Assembly: GCA_938001865.1 (NCBI GenBank)
Contig: CALLAW010000001.1
Coordinates: forward strand, 1-41,151
DNA length: 41,151 nucleotides
DNA from: an uncultured Saprospiraceae bacterium
Lineage (GTDB): Bacteria > Bacteroidota > Bacteroidia > Chitinophagales > Saprospiraceae
Reading direction: 5' to 3'
The translations under genes and the position numbers were made by a program. Shown in pieces: positions 16,683-24,370 of the stretch. Numbering within the stretch: position 1 is the first letter of the stretch; each line of letters begins with the position of its first letter. The notes below the pieces were generated by a model. It made no database searches. It saw only the letters and a list, made by a program, of their open reading frames with translations, and was not told the DNA's origin.

Positions 16683-17720
16683 ATGGAAATCCTCGATCAA
16701 AACTTCAACCAGCAAGAGCCTCAATCTAACAATGAAATTCAATTTCACGGAGATGGTGCTCGGTACTTTGGGATTGTGGCACTCAATGTATTTTTTACCA
16801 TCGTCTCATTGGGATTGTACTATCCTTGGGCTAAGACTACTTATCGCAAGTACCTATGGAGTCAATTAGAATTGAATGACAGTCGGTTTACCTTCAATGG
16901 GACAGGTAAGGAAGTGTTCTTGGGTATCTTGAAGCTTATCGCAATTGTGATTGGATTTGTATTGGCCTATTCATTGGTTTCCTTTGTGTTAATGAAGATT
17001 TTGGGTCTATCTTTTTCTGTAGTAATGTCACCAAGTATTGGATTGATACTAGGGATCTTCGCCACTCAACTCATATTTTTGAGTTTCTTCTTGATCCTAT
17101 TTGGATTTGCGATTTATGGAAGTTATCGTTATCGGATTTCGCGTACCTCTTGGAGGGGTATTTACTTTGGCTTCGATGGAAATGTCAAGGAATTTGTAAA
17201 GCTATTCATAATACATGGACTACTCACTTTATTCACCTTTGGCATTTATAGCTCTTGGATGCGAGTCAAAGTGATGAAGTACCTCTTTTCGCATACGACA
17301 CTCGGAGACAATAGATTTGACTTTCACGGGGATGGTGGCAATCTCTTTGGAATAAATCTTGTTGGTTTCCTTTTGATGTTACCTACTTTGTTTATGTATT
17401 TTCCAATCTTCATCAAGAATCGATTCAACTTTACTCTAAACAATCTCACTATAGAAAATGGTGAAAAGAGACGTGCCTTCCAATCGAAATTAGAAAATAA
17501 AGAAGCATGGACTACACTGATGTTAAATCTAATTTTGTTGCTGTTTACCTTAGGTCTTGCCTTCCCATGGGTGTTAATGCGGACGATGAGATTATACTTC
17601 AATAATATCAGTATCCCAAGTGAATTTGACTTTGATGAATTGACACAGGCAGATACGGCATTTAATGATGCCTCAGGTGACGAACTCGGTGACTTCTTAG
17701 ACATTGGATTAGACTTCTAA
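16683..17720 (+). CDS. DUF898 (YjgN) family membrane protein
   Basis: This is a 345-residue polytopic membrane protein. It carries three repeats of the DUF898 module, each pairing a short beta-like motif (FHGDGARYFGI; FDGNVKEF; FHGDGGNLFGI) with two hydrophobic helices. Each module includes a GL-x-x-PW or GIYSSW turn after a helix. Family function is unknown. The M48 peptidase begins 20 bases downstream; the YjgN-M48 pair occurs in other bacteria too, which suggests the peptidase acts with this membrane protein. Codon choice is more T-rich than in its neighbours, as expected for a membrane protein. Confidence 0.85.
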   Translation: MEILDQNFNQQEPQSNNEIQFHGDGARYFGIVALNVFFTIVSLGLYYPWAKTTYRKYLWSQLELNDSRFTFNGTGKEVFLGILKLIAIVIGFVLAYSLVSFVLMKILGLSFSVVMSPSIGLILGIFATQLIFLSFFLILFGFAIYGSYRYRISRTSWRGIYFGFDGNVKEFVKLFIIHGLLTLFTFGIYSSWMRVKVMKYLFSHTTLGDNRFDFHGDGGNLFGINLVGFLLMLPTLFMYFPIFIKNRFNFTLNNLTIENGEKRRAFQSKLENKEAWTTLMLNLILLLFTLGLAFPWVLMRTMRLYFNNISIPSEFDFDELTQADTAFNDASGDELGDFLDIGLDF

Positions 17721-17740
17721 TAACCTTCAGAATCTCAGCC

Positions 17741-18919
17741 ATGTTCGATGCAAGCTACTTTGATGGACTTTCGTCAAAACCAATCTCTGTTATCATCTCG
17801 CTAGTAGAGAGTGGTCTGAGTCTATCAGATGGTGAGAGAGAGATACTTTGGGAGAGATCTCTGATAAGCATTGAGACACTCTCATCTCAGAGACAACTCC
17901 TGCTGACCTATGGCGAATGGCCTCAACAGCGGCTCTCAATCAAAGAAGAAGGGATAGATGAGGTCAGACGACACCTGCAATCAGGGCTGATCACTCAGTC
18001 CTATCAGAAGGTATCTAAGATCAAGCCAGTCCCATTAGTATTGTTGAGTATGCTCCTCATCATAGGGATCAGTTACCTCTACATCTATCAGATATCTCCC
18101 GCTGTTGCGGAAAAGGCTGTAGTACTCATTCCAAAAAAGTTTGATGAAGTAATTGGAAGTAGAAATATTACTTCTTCGGTCATGTTCTCCGATATCGATT
18201 CGACTAAGACAGACTTACTCAATGCCTTTTACCATGAGTGTGGATTCCAATCTGAGTTCAATATTAGATTGCATTATTGTCCAGATCGAATAGTCAATGC
18301 CTTTGCTGTTCCTGGTGGCAGTATCTTTATCTATGAAGGTCTCATCAAGAAGATGGATAGCTGGGAAGAGCTGGCAGCACTCATCTCACATGAACTAGCA
18401 CATGTCAACCAAAGACATTCAATGAAGCAGATTGCTAGATCGGTGTCGAGTTACATCATCATATCGGTATTGACAGGAGATGTAGCAGGAGTGAGTAGTG
18501 TCATCCTAGAGAATGCTCAAGCACTCCACCAGATGGCCAACTCCAGGATCATGGAATCCGAAGCCGACGAATATGGACTCATCTATCTGAGAGCTCAGAA
18601 TATCAATCCTCAAGGTATCCTTGATCTCTTCAATACACTCTTAGATGAGTCTAGAGGGATGGAAGACGATCTCTCTCAGATGAGTTTTCTCCTCTCGCAT
18701 CCTTTGACTTCTGAGAGGATTACTACCATCAGTAAGCAGATAGAGCAACATACTACTCCCGCCGAGTACAAAGAAAGTCCAAAGCTCGAAGCACTCTGGA
18801 ATCAAATAAGAGGCAGTGATAGTGAAATCTGTGACGATATCACACCTCAAGACATCATCGAAGAACTCAAAGAAGAACTCAAGGAAGAACTCAAAGAAGT
18901 GTTCAGAGAGCAAGATTAG
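17741..18919 (+). CDS. M48 family zinc metallopeptidase, membrane-anchored
   Basis: This is a 392-residue protein with one transmembrane helix (about 97-115) separating a roughly 95-residue cytoplasmic segment from the peptidase domain. The zinc motif is HELAHVNQRH (His217, Glu218, His221), and the third ligand lies in the ESEADEYG motif (272-279). This is the BepA/LoiP-like soluble M48 architecture rather than the multi-helix HtpX type. The last 30 residues are a charged helix built from three exact EELK units. It forms an operon with the DUF898 gene and converges on batD, 10 bases from its stop. Likely role: envelope protein quality control. Confidence 0.88.
   Translation: MFDASYFDGLSSKPISVIISLVESGLSLSDGEREILWERSLISIETLSSQRQLLLTYGEWPQQRLSIKEEGIDEVRRHLQSGLITQSYQKVSKIKPVPLVLLSMLLIIGISYLYIYQISPAVAEKAVVLIPKKFDEVIGSRNITSSVMFSDIDSTKTDLLNAFYHECGFQSEFNIRLHYCPDRIVNAFAVPGGSIFIYEGLIKKMDSWEELAALISHELAHVNQRHSMKQIARSVSSYIIISVLTGDVAGVSSVILENAQALHQMANSRIMESEADEYGLIYLRAQNINPQGILDLFNTLLDESRGMEDDLSQMSFLLSHPLTSERITTISKQIEQHTTPAEYKESPKLEALWNQIRGSDSEICDDITPQDIIEELKEELKEELKEVFREQD
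18860..18895 (+). repeat. Three tandem 12-nt repeats in the M48 gene
   Basis: GAAGAACTCAAA/G is repeated three times in frame, encoding EELK x3. Gain or loss of units would change protein length without shifting the frame. Confidence 0.85.
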
Positions 18920-18929
18920 TTGGATAGGT

Positions 18930-20624
18930 TTAATCCATTTCTTTGCTTTCGCTATCTATCTTCTCTATAACCTCTACCACATCATCATACAGTTTGTCTT
19001 CAGATGCGACTCCAGCATAGATTGCCATCTGACAGTTAGCTAAGAACCTCTGCGTCTGACTGATCAGATCCGCTGACACATTTTGCTCTGACAGTAAGTC
19101 TAAGACCTGCTGATCGGTAAATTGGATGTCGGTATTGGCAAACTTCTGCGTGATGTAACTATTGAATTTGTTACTCATGACCTCAGTCCGTTCTTTGACT
19201 TGAGTAGAAGGGATACTAGCGAGTAAGGCATCTAGTTCTGTGATGACCTTAAGTTTTGCTTTTTTCTTCCGTTGGATGAGTGTGTCAAAGGCTCCACTCT
19301 TGATCAACTTCTGTCGATAACCATAGAGGCCAAGGATACTCCCACCAAACAGACTCAGTAGGATGAAGTATGGGAGAGTCCCGAAGAAGAAGTTCCCTTG
19401 TTTGCGCAGTCTAGTCGTCTTGCTGATCGGACCGATTGTCACCTCTTCTTCGACTTCGACTGGTCTATCAGCGTTGCCAGTACCTTTCAAGACATTAAAT
19501 GTCAAAGATTGTTGGCGGAGAGTAACATATGCGTTGCTATCTGTGTCCATATAGGTAAACTCTGGAGTGATCGTATATCTCCCAGTCTTCTGTGGGACGA
19601 TGAGATACTCAAATGTCTTGGTATGGATCTTCTGTCCATCTCTTGCCGTCACGTCATCTTGCAGCGTATTGGGATCATAGAGTTCGAGGTTGTCAGGAAG
19701 CGTAAGTGTAGGTGCATTGACATACTTATTGTCTCCATTCCCTGTTACCTCTAGATTGATCGTGATGGCATCATCAGTAGTGATGGTCTTCTTAGTCGAT
19801 GATACTCTCATCCTATACTTACCTACTGCCCCAGAGAATGACTCAGGAGCATCTGGTGGCAGACTGAGTACTTTGATCGTAAGACCATTAGTCCGTACAG
19901 ATTCAGTATTGACATCTTGGAAGAATCCTCTTCGCCTTCCAGTAGGGATGCCAAGAGTCATACTCACAGGTCCCAGATCATAAGTACCTACTTGCTGTGG
20001 CAGGAGTACTACTCTCTTCAGTGATTTGGTGAAGTATTGGTCACCGTCTATGATCACCTTTTCAAAGTTCCTTGCAGTATTGACTTGCTCTGCGTAGAAT
20101 CCATCGTACTCCGACTCATTGAGGATATTGTAATTATTGACATCCACCTTGGTATAGAGTTGATAGTTGAGGAGGAGTTGCTGACCAGGGTAGGCAGTAG
20201 AGTCTGAGACTTCTAACTTGACGTAGTAGTCTGGGTTACCTGTACTCGCCTTGCCTTTTACGACAGTGACCTTGAGAGGCTTAGTCTTGACCGTCTTGCC
20301 ATTGAGGGTCATGCTCCCACTCCCGATGGTATAGGTACCTACTTTCTCAGCGAGTAGAGTATATGTCCGTGTTTCTGAGCTCTGCCTTCTACCATTGTTG
20401 ATCGTAACAGATGTCGATGTTGCTGGTCCAGCTACGATGGTGAATGGCTTGAAGTCTGGTGGCTTGAAGTTCTGCATCTTCGCATTACTCGCGGTAAATG
20501 TCACAGTCACAGTCCTTCCCTCTAGCACCTGACTCCCATCAGTCTTAGCAGTGAAGCTTGTCTGTGCAGCGATAGGAGTGATGGACAAGAGGAGGAGACT
20601 AAGGGAGATGAGTATGGACTTCAT
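18930..20624 (-). CDS. batD: BatD-like protein (full length)
   Basis: This is a 564-residue protein with a signal peptide (cleavage near Ala20) and several beta-sandwich (BatD/Ig-like) domains up to about residue 400. One transmembrane helix follows (about 415-432, after a basic RLRKQ stretch), then a cytoplasmic helical tail. BatD proteins of Bacteroidota work with MoxR ATPases and VWA proteins (BatA/B) in an envelope-located system first tied to aerotolerance in Bacteroides; the mechanism is unclear. The start abuts the stop of the short BatD-like gene with no spacing, so they are co-transcribed. MoxR and DUF58 partners are not in the window. Confidence 0.88.
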   Translation of the reverse strand: MKSILISLSLLLLSITPIAAQTSFTAKTDGSQVLEGRTVTVTFTASNAKMQNFKPPDFKPFTIVAGPATSTSVTINNGRRQSSETRTYTLLAEKVGTYTIGSGSMTLNGKTVKTKPLKVTVVKGKASTGNPDYYVKLEVSDSTAYPGQQLLLNYQLYTKVDVNNYNILNESEYDGFYAEQVNTARNFEKVIIDGDQYFTKSLKRVVLLPQQVGTYDLGPVSMTLGIPTGRRRGFFQDVNTESVRTNGLTIKVLSLPPDAPESFSGAVGKYRMRVSSTKKTITTDDAITINLEVTGNGDNKYVNAPTLTLPDNLELYDPNTLQDDVTARDGQKIHTKTFEYLIVPQKTGRYTITPEFTYMDTDSNAYVTLRQQSLTFNVLKGTGNADRPVEVEEEVTIGPISKTTRLRKQGNFFFGTLPYFILLSLFGGSILGLYGYRQKLIKSGAFDTLIQRKKKAKLKVITELDALLASIPSTQVKERTEVMSNKFNSYITQKFANTDIQFTDQQVLDLLSEQNVSADLISQTQRFLANCQMAIYAGVASEDKLYDDVVEVIEKIDSESKEMD

Positions 20625-21206
20625 TTAGATCCGTTTGAGTTTTCGTTTTGATGAGTTCTCTTCAGTTGGGACTTGAGGCTCTTGTGGGACTTGCAGATCT
20701 AACTGATCCATCCATCTCCGATCAAAGAGTGATTGAAAATCCTCTCCAAAGAAATCGTCAAAGTTAAACTGAAGTTGCGAAGAGAATGGGGAATCTCGCA
20801 GTTCTTGTTGTTTAATATTCGTCGGGTTGGGGTAGATGTCTACTTGGATGGGTTGAGTCTCGACTGTCAGGTCTTCCGTTGTCACTAAAATGGGTGGGAT
20901 AATATCCGTACCTATTTCGATTGGCTTGATCACATAAGTATATGACGAAGTCTGACTGATATCACCATTGACCATGACCATATTAGAGGATTGGTAAGGG
21001 CCATTGATCAGTTGAAGATTAGCAGGAAGGTCTAGGTTGATATCTTTGATAGTGCTGCCTTCGACTGTAACTGTGAGACTCAGCGTATTACCAAGGAGGA
21101 TACTGTCCCTATTGACACTTGCAGTAGCTGTCGTACTGTCATTCTGCCCGATGAGATAACTGCTACTCATCAGCAGGATACCTAAGAGTATAGTTCTGAT
21201 TTTCAT
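20625..21206 (-). CDS. Short BatD-like protein: N-terminal domain only
   Basis: This is a 193-residue exported protein (signal peptide, cleavage near Gly20-Gln21). Residues about 25-130 resemble the first domain of the adjacent full-length BatD: the same VNRDSILLGN/VLEGRTVTVT-type opening, then SSxTYxIxPxExGT and an IxVxVY-type end. It then has an FDDFFGEDF region and a basic tail, with no further domains and no membrane helix. It therefore looks like a duplicated, truncated BatD paralogue that kept a clean stop rather than a broken gene. It directly precedes batD and has the best promoter of the cluster upstream. Confidence 0.75.
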   Translation of the reverse strand: MKIRTILLGILLMSSSYLIGQNDSTTATASVNRDSILLGNTLSLTVTVEGSTIKDINLDLPANLQLINGPYQSSNMVMVNGDISQTSSYTYVIKPIEIGTDIIPPILVTTEDLTVETQPIQVDIYPNPTNIKQQELRDSPFSSQLQFNFDDFFGEDFQSLFDRRWMDQLDLQVPQEPQVPTEENSSKRKLKRI

Positions 21207-21254
21207 TGTTATATATCTATTGTGTGTTGAATTGATTTACGCATACTAGACCAA

Positions 21255-21286
21255 CAAAGATAGAATGAAAATGGGTTTACAATCAA
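21255..21286 (-). promoter_or_regulatory. Promoter of the two batD-like genes (-7 TATCTTTG, -33 TTG)
   Basis: On the minus strand TATCTTTG (21262-21255) is preceded by TTG at 21286-21284 or 21282-21280, leaving 21 or 17 bases between the elements. This is the only box here with both Bacteroidota elements well placed. It lies 48 bases from the ATG at 21206 and separates the two batD-like genes from the VWA-TPR-sulfurtransferase unit. Confidence 0.6.
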
Positions 21287-21367
21287 GTTGTAAATTTTAA
21301 AATGTTGTTATTGTTTAATTGGAGATTGTTGACGAGGTACATGCGTATTCCCTGACCATGGGAGAGA

Positions 21368-22201
21368 TCACTCTACGACCAACCCTTCTCTCATGGCGTA
21401 CTCTGTCCATGATCCATCAAACAAAATGCGACTCTCTATAGATGCTAACTCTCCAGCTAGCATGATGATACAGGCAGTCATCCCTGATCCGCAGCTGTAG
21501 ACCAGGTCTGCGCCACTCTGAGTTGCTTCGGCGAAGATTGCTCTGAGTTCTTCGACCGACTTGTAGCTACCATTGTCTAGGACTGATTGGTATGGAATGT
21601 TCACTGAGTGAGGGATGTTGCCACTCTGGAGAGTCTTCCTTGGCTCTTCTGCAGTGCCATGGAAGCGTCCTGATGATCTGGCATCTACGACTTGGTATTG
21701 TTGAGACTTTCTGTTGTCACAAATGTCTTCGTAGGAGAGGAGATAGTCACTATTTTGATTGGCAATAAAATTTCCAATATCGTACTGCTGAGACACCTCT
21801 TCAACTTCGACAGTTTCATATCCCTTATTGATCCACTGTGGTAATCCACCGTCTAGGACTTTTACATTATCATGTCCCATCAGCTTGAATAACCACCACA
21901 CTCTTGGGCTCGAGTAGATTCCAAGATTATCAAATACGATGACTTCAGAGTCCGTATTGATTCCTAACTTTCGGCATTCTATTTGAAATTGTTCCTGACT
22001 AGGGACAGTGTTAGGATATACACTTTCGGTATTGGTAAATTTCTCTTTGATCTGGAAGCGTCGACCTGATGGGATAGAGAGATGACTGTATGGAGAGACC
22101 GTTTTACTCGCTGTCTTTATTGGACTTGCATCCAAGATGACGATGTTATTCTTGTGCAGATTTTGGTGCAACCAATCTACTGATACGATTTGATTTTTCA
22201 T
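21368..22201 (-). CDS. sseA: Sulfurtransferase, two rhodanese domains (SseA/MPST-like)
   Basis: This is a 277-residue protein using ATG at 22201; the frame extends to a TTG at 22228, but the ATG is preferred. It has an inactive N-terminal rhodanese domain (to about 140) and a C-terminal active one with catalytic Cys237 in CGSGMTA (237-243). CGSG-x-T is typical of 3-mercaptopyruvate sulfurtransferases rather than thiosulfate-specific rhodaneses. The conserved VVDAR...RF-x-G segment of the second domain is present. It follows the TPR gene by 20 bases inside a Bat cluster, which is an unusual partner. It is predicted to be cytoplasmic. Confidence 0.87.
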   Translation of the reverse strand: MKNQIVSVDWLHQNLHKNNIVILDASPIKTASKTVSPYSHLSIPSGRRFQIKEKFTNTESVYPNTVPSQEQFQIECRKLGINTDSEVIVFDNLGIYSSPRVWWLFKLMGHDNVKVLDGGLPQWINKGYETVEVEEVSQQYDIGNFIANQNSDYLLSYEDICDNRKSQQYQVVDARSSGRFHGTAEEPRKTLQSGNIPHSVNIPYQSVLDNGSYKSVEELRAIFAEATQSGADLVYSCGSGMTACIIMLAGELASIESRILFDGSWTEYAMREGLVVE

Positions 22202-22221
22202 CTGGAGTGGTTGTTTTGTGG

Positions 22222-23034
22222 TTACCAATCCTTATCAGATTTACTTCTTTCTGAGTTGAATTTTTTGAGTTTCTCTTGGACTTTGGATTCTTCATCTTGG
22301 ATGATTTGTAAGAGCTTCATCGCATCTAAGCTATCAAGCGATTGTTTCTCGAGTCTGGAGCTATCTACTTCACTGCCTTCACTTTGTTCTCCCTCTGATT
22401 CTTCTCCTTGCTCCTCTTCTCCTTCTTGTTCTGATTCTTCACCTTCCTCTTTTTCCTCTTGATTTTCTTTTTCGCCGTCTTGTTGCTCTCCGTCTTGTTG
22501 TTGGTCTTGATTTTCGTCAGATTGCTCTTCATCCGACTCTTCCCCTTCTTGTGGTTCTTGTTGCTGCTGCTGCTGTTGTTGGTCTTGTTGTTGTTCTTTG
22601 GCTTTTCTGAGTGCATCTTTGGCTACAGCCAGATTATACCGAGCCTCACTGCTCTTAGGGTTAGTCTTGATTGCTTCTTTGTAGAAGAGGATTGCATCTT
22701 CGAGTGTGCCAGAGTAGAGATGTGCATTAGCCAGATTGTACTGAGTTGCATACTTGTCTTCTGGATTTTCGGCGAGGGCAATTGCTCTATTGAAGTACTC
22801 GACTGCCTCATCGTATCTCTCCTGCTTGGCGAGTGTATTGCCTAGATTATAGAGTGCTTTATAATTATTGCCTTCTCTCTCTGCTCTACGGTATTCGAGT
22901 TCGGCGACTGCGTAGGATGATTGCTCATAGGCCTTATCACCTGCCATGAGGCTCTTATGTACTGACTGTGCTGACAGATGGGTTACCCCAAATGCCAAAG
23001 TAAGAATTGCGATAAGTGATGGGGCTAACTTCAT
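22222..23034 (-). CDS. batC: BatC-like TPR protein with long Q/E-rich tract
   Basis: This is a 270-residue exported protein: signal peptide (to about Ala22), three to four TPR units (about 30-145), then a low-complexity stretch of Gln, Glu, Ser and Asp (147-220) and a short charged helix. This is the usual BatC layout in Bacteroidota. It overlaps the VWA gene by four bases (ATGA), so it is translationally coupled to it. TPRs are expected to scaffold the VWA protein in the periplasm; the acidic tract is probably disordered. Confidence 0.82.
   Translation of the reverse strand: MKLAPSLIAILTLAFGVTHLSAQSVHKSLMAGDKAYEQSSYAVAELEYRRAEREGNNYKALYNLGNTLAKQERYDEAVEYFNRAIALAENPEDKYATQYNLANAHLYSGTLEDAILFYKEAIKTNPKSSEARYNLAVAKDALRKAKEQQQDQQQQQQQQEPQEGEESDEEQSDENQDQQQDGEQQDGEKENQEEKEEGEESEQEGEEEQGEESEGEQSEGSEVDSSRLEKQSLDSLDAMKLLQIIQDEESKVQEKLKKFNSERSKSDKDW
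22375..22596 (-). repeat. Low-complexity Gln/Glu tract in the BatC-like gene
   Basis: Codons 147-220 are mostly CAA/CAG and GAA/GAG, including a run of eight Gln. The antisense strand shows long open frames full of Leu/Phe/Ser here that are artefacts of this composition. Confidence 0.8.
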
Positions 23035-24041
23035 ACTTGCAGTGTCGGTTGTCTGAATTCTCGATAAACAAAGTGGAGGATGAAGAGTACAATTGCGATG
23101 ACTAAGAAGTACTGGTAGTAACTCGTATAATCGGTAAATGATGCTTGCTGGACTTCTTTCTTTTCCATCTTAGCGATAGCTGATTTGATGTCATTTACGA
23201 TACTATTTGACTGGCTCAGGAAGTATGATTTGCCATTGCCTGCATCAGCGAGGTCAGAGATCATTGCCTTATTGAGAGCTGAGATGACAGCATTGCCACT
23301 CTGATCGGTCTTGTACTGTTGTCTCCCGTTGACAGTCACTGGGATCATGCCACCCTCTGTAGTACCCACTCCGATGGTAAAGATGAAGATCCCTTGGCTA
23401 GCTGCCTCCTCTGCGGCAGCGATTGCCTCGGAGTCATGACTCTCTCCATCTGAGATGATGATGAGTGCTTTCTGGTAAGGATCATCCTCTGAGAAGAGAC
23501 TCTTGGCTAGGTCTATGGCATCGGCGATTGCTGTACCCTGAGTACCTGCCTGAGAGGGATTGGCACTCTTGGCAAAGATCTCTGCAGCTGCATAGTCTGA
23601 TGTCAGCGGCATCTGGAGATAAGCATTCCCCGCGAATGAGATCAAGGCGATCCGTTCTCCCTTGAGAGAGTTAATTAGCCGTTCGGTAAATCGCTTAGCA
23701 CGTTCCATCCGATTGGGTAGGATATCCTGTGCCATCATACTCTGAGAGATATCGAGGGCTATGACGATATCTGAGCTTTTGGCTTTGACTCTTTGTTGTT
23801 TATTTCCCCACTGAGGGTTAGAGAGTGCAATGAGTGCAAATGTCGTAGCAAGTGCAAAGTATCCAAATCTGACCCACTGTGTCTCGAGGATGCCTCCAGT
23901 AGTCAATCGTTCGATGAGTCCTTGATCAGCTAGCTTGAGCAAGGCAGTCTTCCTCCATCTCGCAAAGAGATAGAACAGTCCCGCCAACCCAAAGACTAAG
24001 GGGAGGAAGTAGATATATTCGACGATTTGAAATTGAAACAT
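23031..24041 (-). CDS. BatA/BatB-like VWA-domain membrane protein
   Basis: This is a 336-residue protein with two N-terminal transmembrane helices (about 9-26 and 57-74), a VWA domain (about 90-290) and a C-terminal helix (about 308-326). The metal-ion site is intact: DISQS (97-101), Thr in GTQGT (166-170), and SDGE (197-200). Bacteroides encode two such proteins, BatA and BatB; only one is visible here, so the A/B choice is open. It is the first gene of the VWA-TPR-sulfurtransferase unit. A TAATTTTG promoter box lies 25 bases upstream. Confidence 0.88.
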   Translation of the reverse strand: MFQFQIVEYIYFLPLVFGLAGLFYLFARWRKTALLKLADQGLIERLTTGGILETQWVRFGYFALATTFALIALSNPQWGNKQQRVKAKSSDIVIALDISQSMMAQDILPNRMERAKRFTERLINSLKGERIALISFAGNAYLQMPLTSDYAAAEIFAKSANPSQAGTQGTAIADAIDLAKSLFSEDDPYQKALIIISDGESHDSEAIAAAEEAASQGIFIFTIGVGTTEGGMIPVTVNGRQQYKTDQSGNAVISALNKAMISDLADAGNGKSYFLSQSNSIVNDIKSAIAKMEKKEVQQASFTDYTSYYQYFLVIAIVLFILHFVYREFRQPTLQV

Positions 24042-24066
24042 TCTTGCTTTTGGTGCTGTACTGGCA

Positions 24067-24074
24067 CAAAATTA
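24067..24074 (-). promoter_or_regulatory. -7 box TAATTTTG upstream of the VWA gene
   Basis: On the minus strand TAATTTTG (24074-24067) lies 25 bases before the ATG at 24041, a typical distance for a short leader. No TTG at -33. Confidence 0.45.
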
Positions 24075-24327
24075 TACGTTTTCTGTGGATTGGAGGTACA
24101 TCGTCTGACTAAAATAACAGAAGCGTAACTCTATCTCACATCCCTAGAGTCCAAAGTAGAGAGAATGAAGTCAGCTGAGGTTTTTTATAATGGAGAGCTA
24201 TACATACATGAATAATATCTCGATATCCTGTGTCACATTTAGCGTAAGCGGAGTCTGTATGATGACATATGCACAAACTGTGAGAAAAAATATCCGTCCA
24301 ACATCTGAGTAACAGATAGAGATAGAT

Positions 24328-24335
24328 TAGCTTTG
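24328..24335 (+). promoter_or_regulatory. -7 box TAGCTTTG upstream of purF
   Basis: TAGCTTTG matches TAnnTTTG, 35 bases before the ATG at 24371. No clear -33 TTG. Confidence 0.45.
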
Positions 24336-24370
24336 TATCTCAGTAGGCTAAACCTATTGGATCGACACCT

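Larger units (their letters stand above)
24042..24370. other. Divergent spacer between the VWA gene and purF
   Basis: This is a 329-base gap carrying the minus-strand promoter at 24067-24074 and a plus-strand TAGCTTTG box (24328-24335) 35 bases before purF. A 34-codon ATG frame at 24208 has no visible ribosome-binding site or known motif and is not called. I see no purine riboswitch or other recognised RNA. Confidence 0.45.

Noticed and set aside
22202-22228. TTG start for the sulfurtransferase
   Set aside because: The ATG at 22201 leaves a normal intergenic spacing and begins right before the conserved rhodanese start; the TTG adds only nine residues.
22459-22845. Plus-strand hydrophobic frame rich in Leu/Phe/Val opposite the BatC gene
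   Set aside because: It is the antisense of the Gln/Glu-rich tract of the BatC-like gene; composition alone produces the apparent membrane protein.
24208-24312. A 34-codon ATG frame in the VWA-purF spacer
   Set aside because: No ribosome-binding site, no recognisable motif, and it lies in a divergent promoter region; likely chance.
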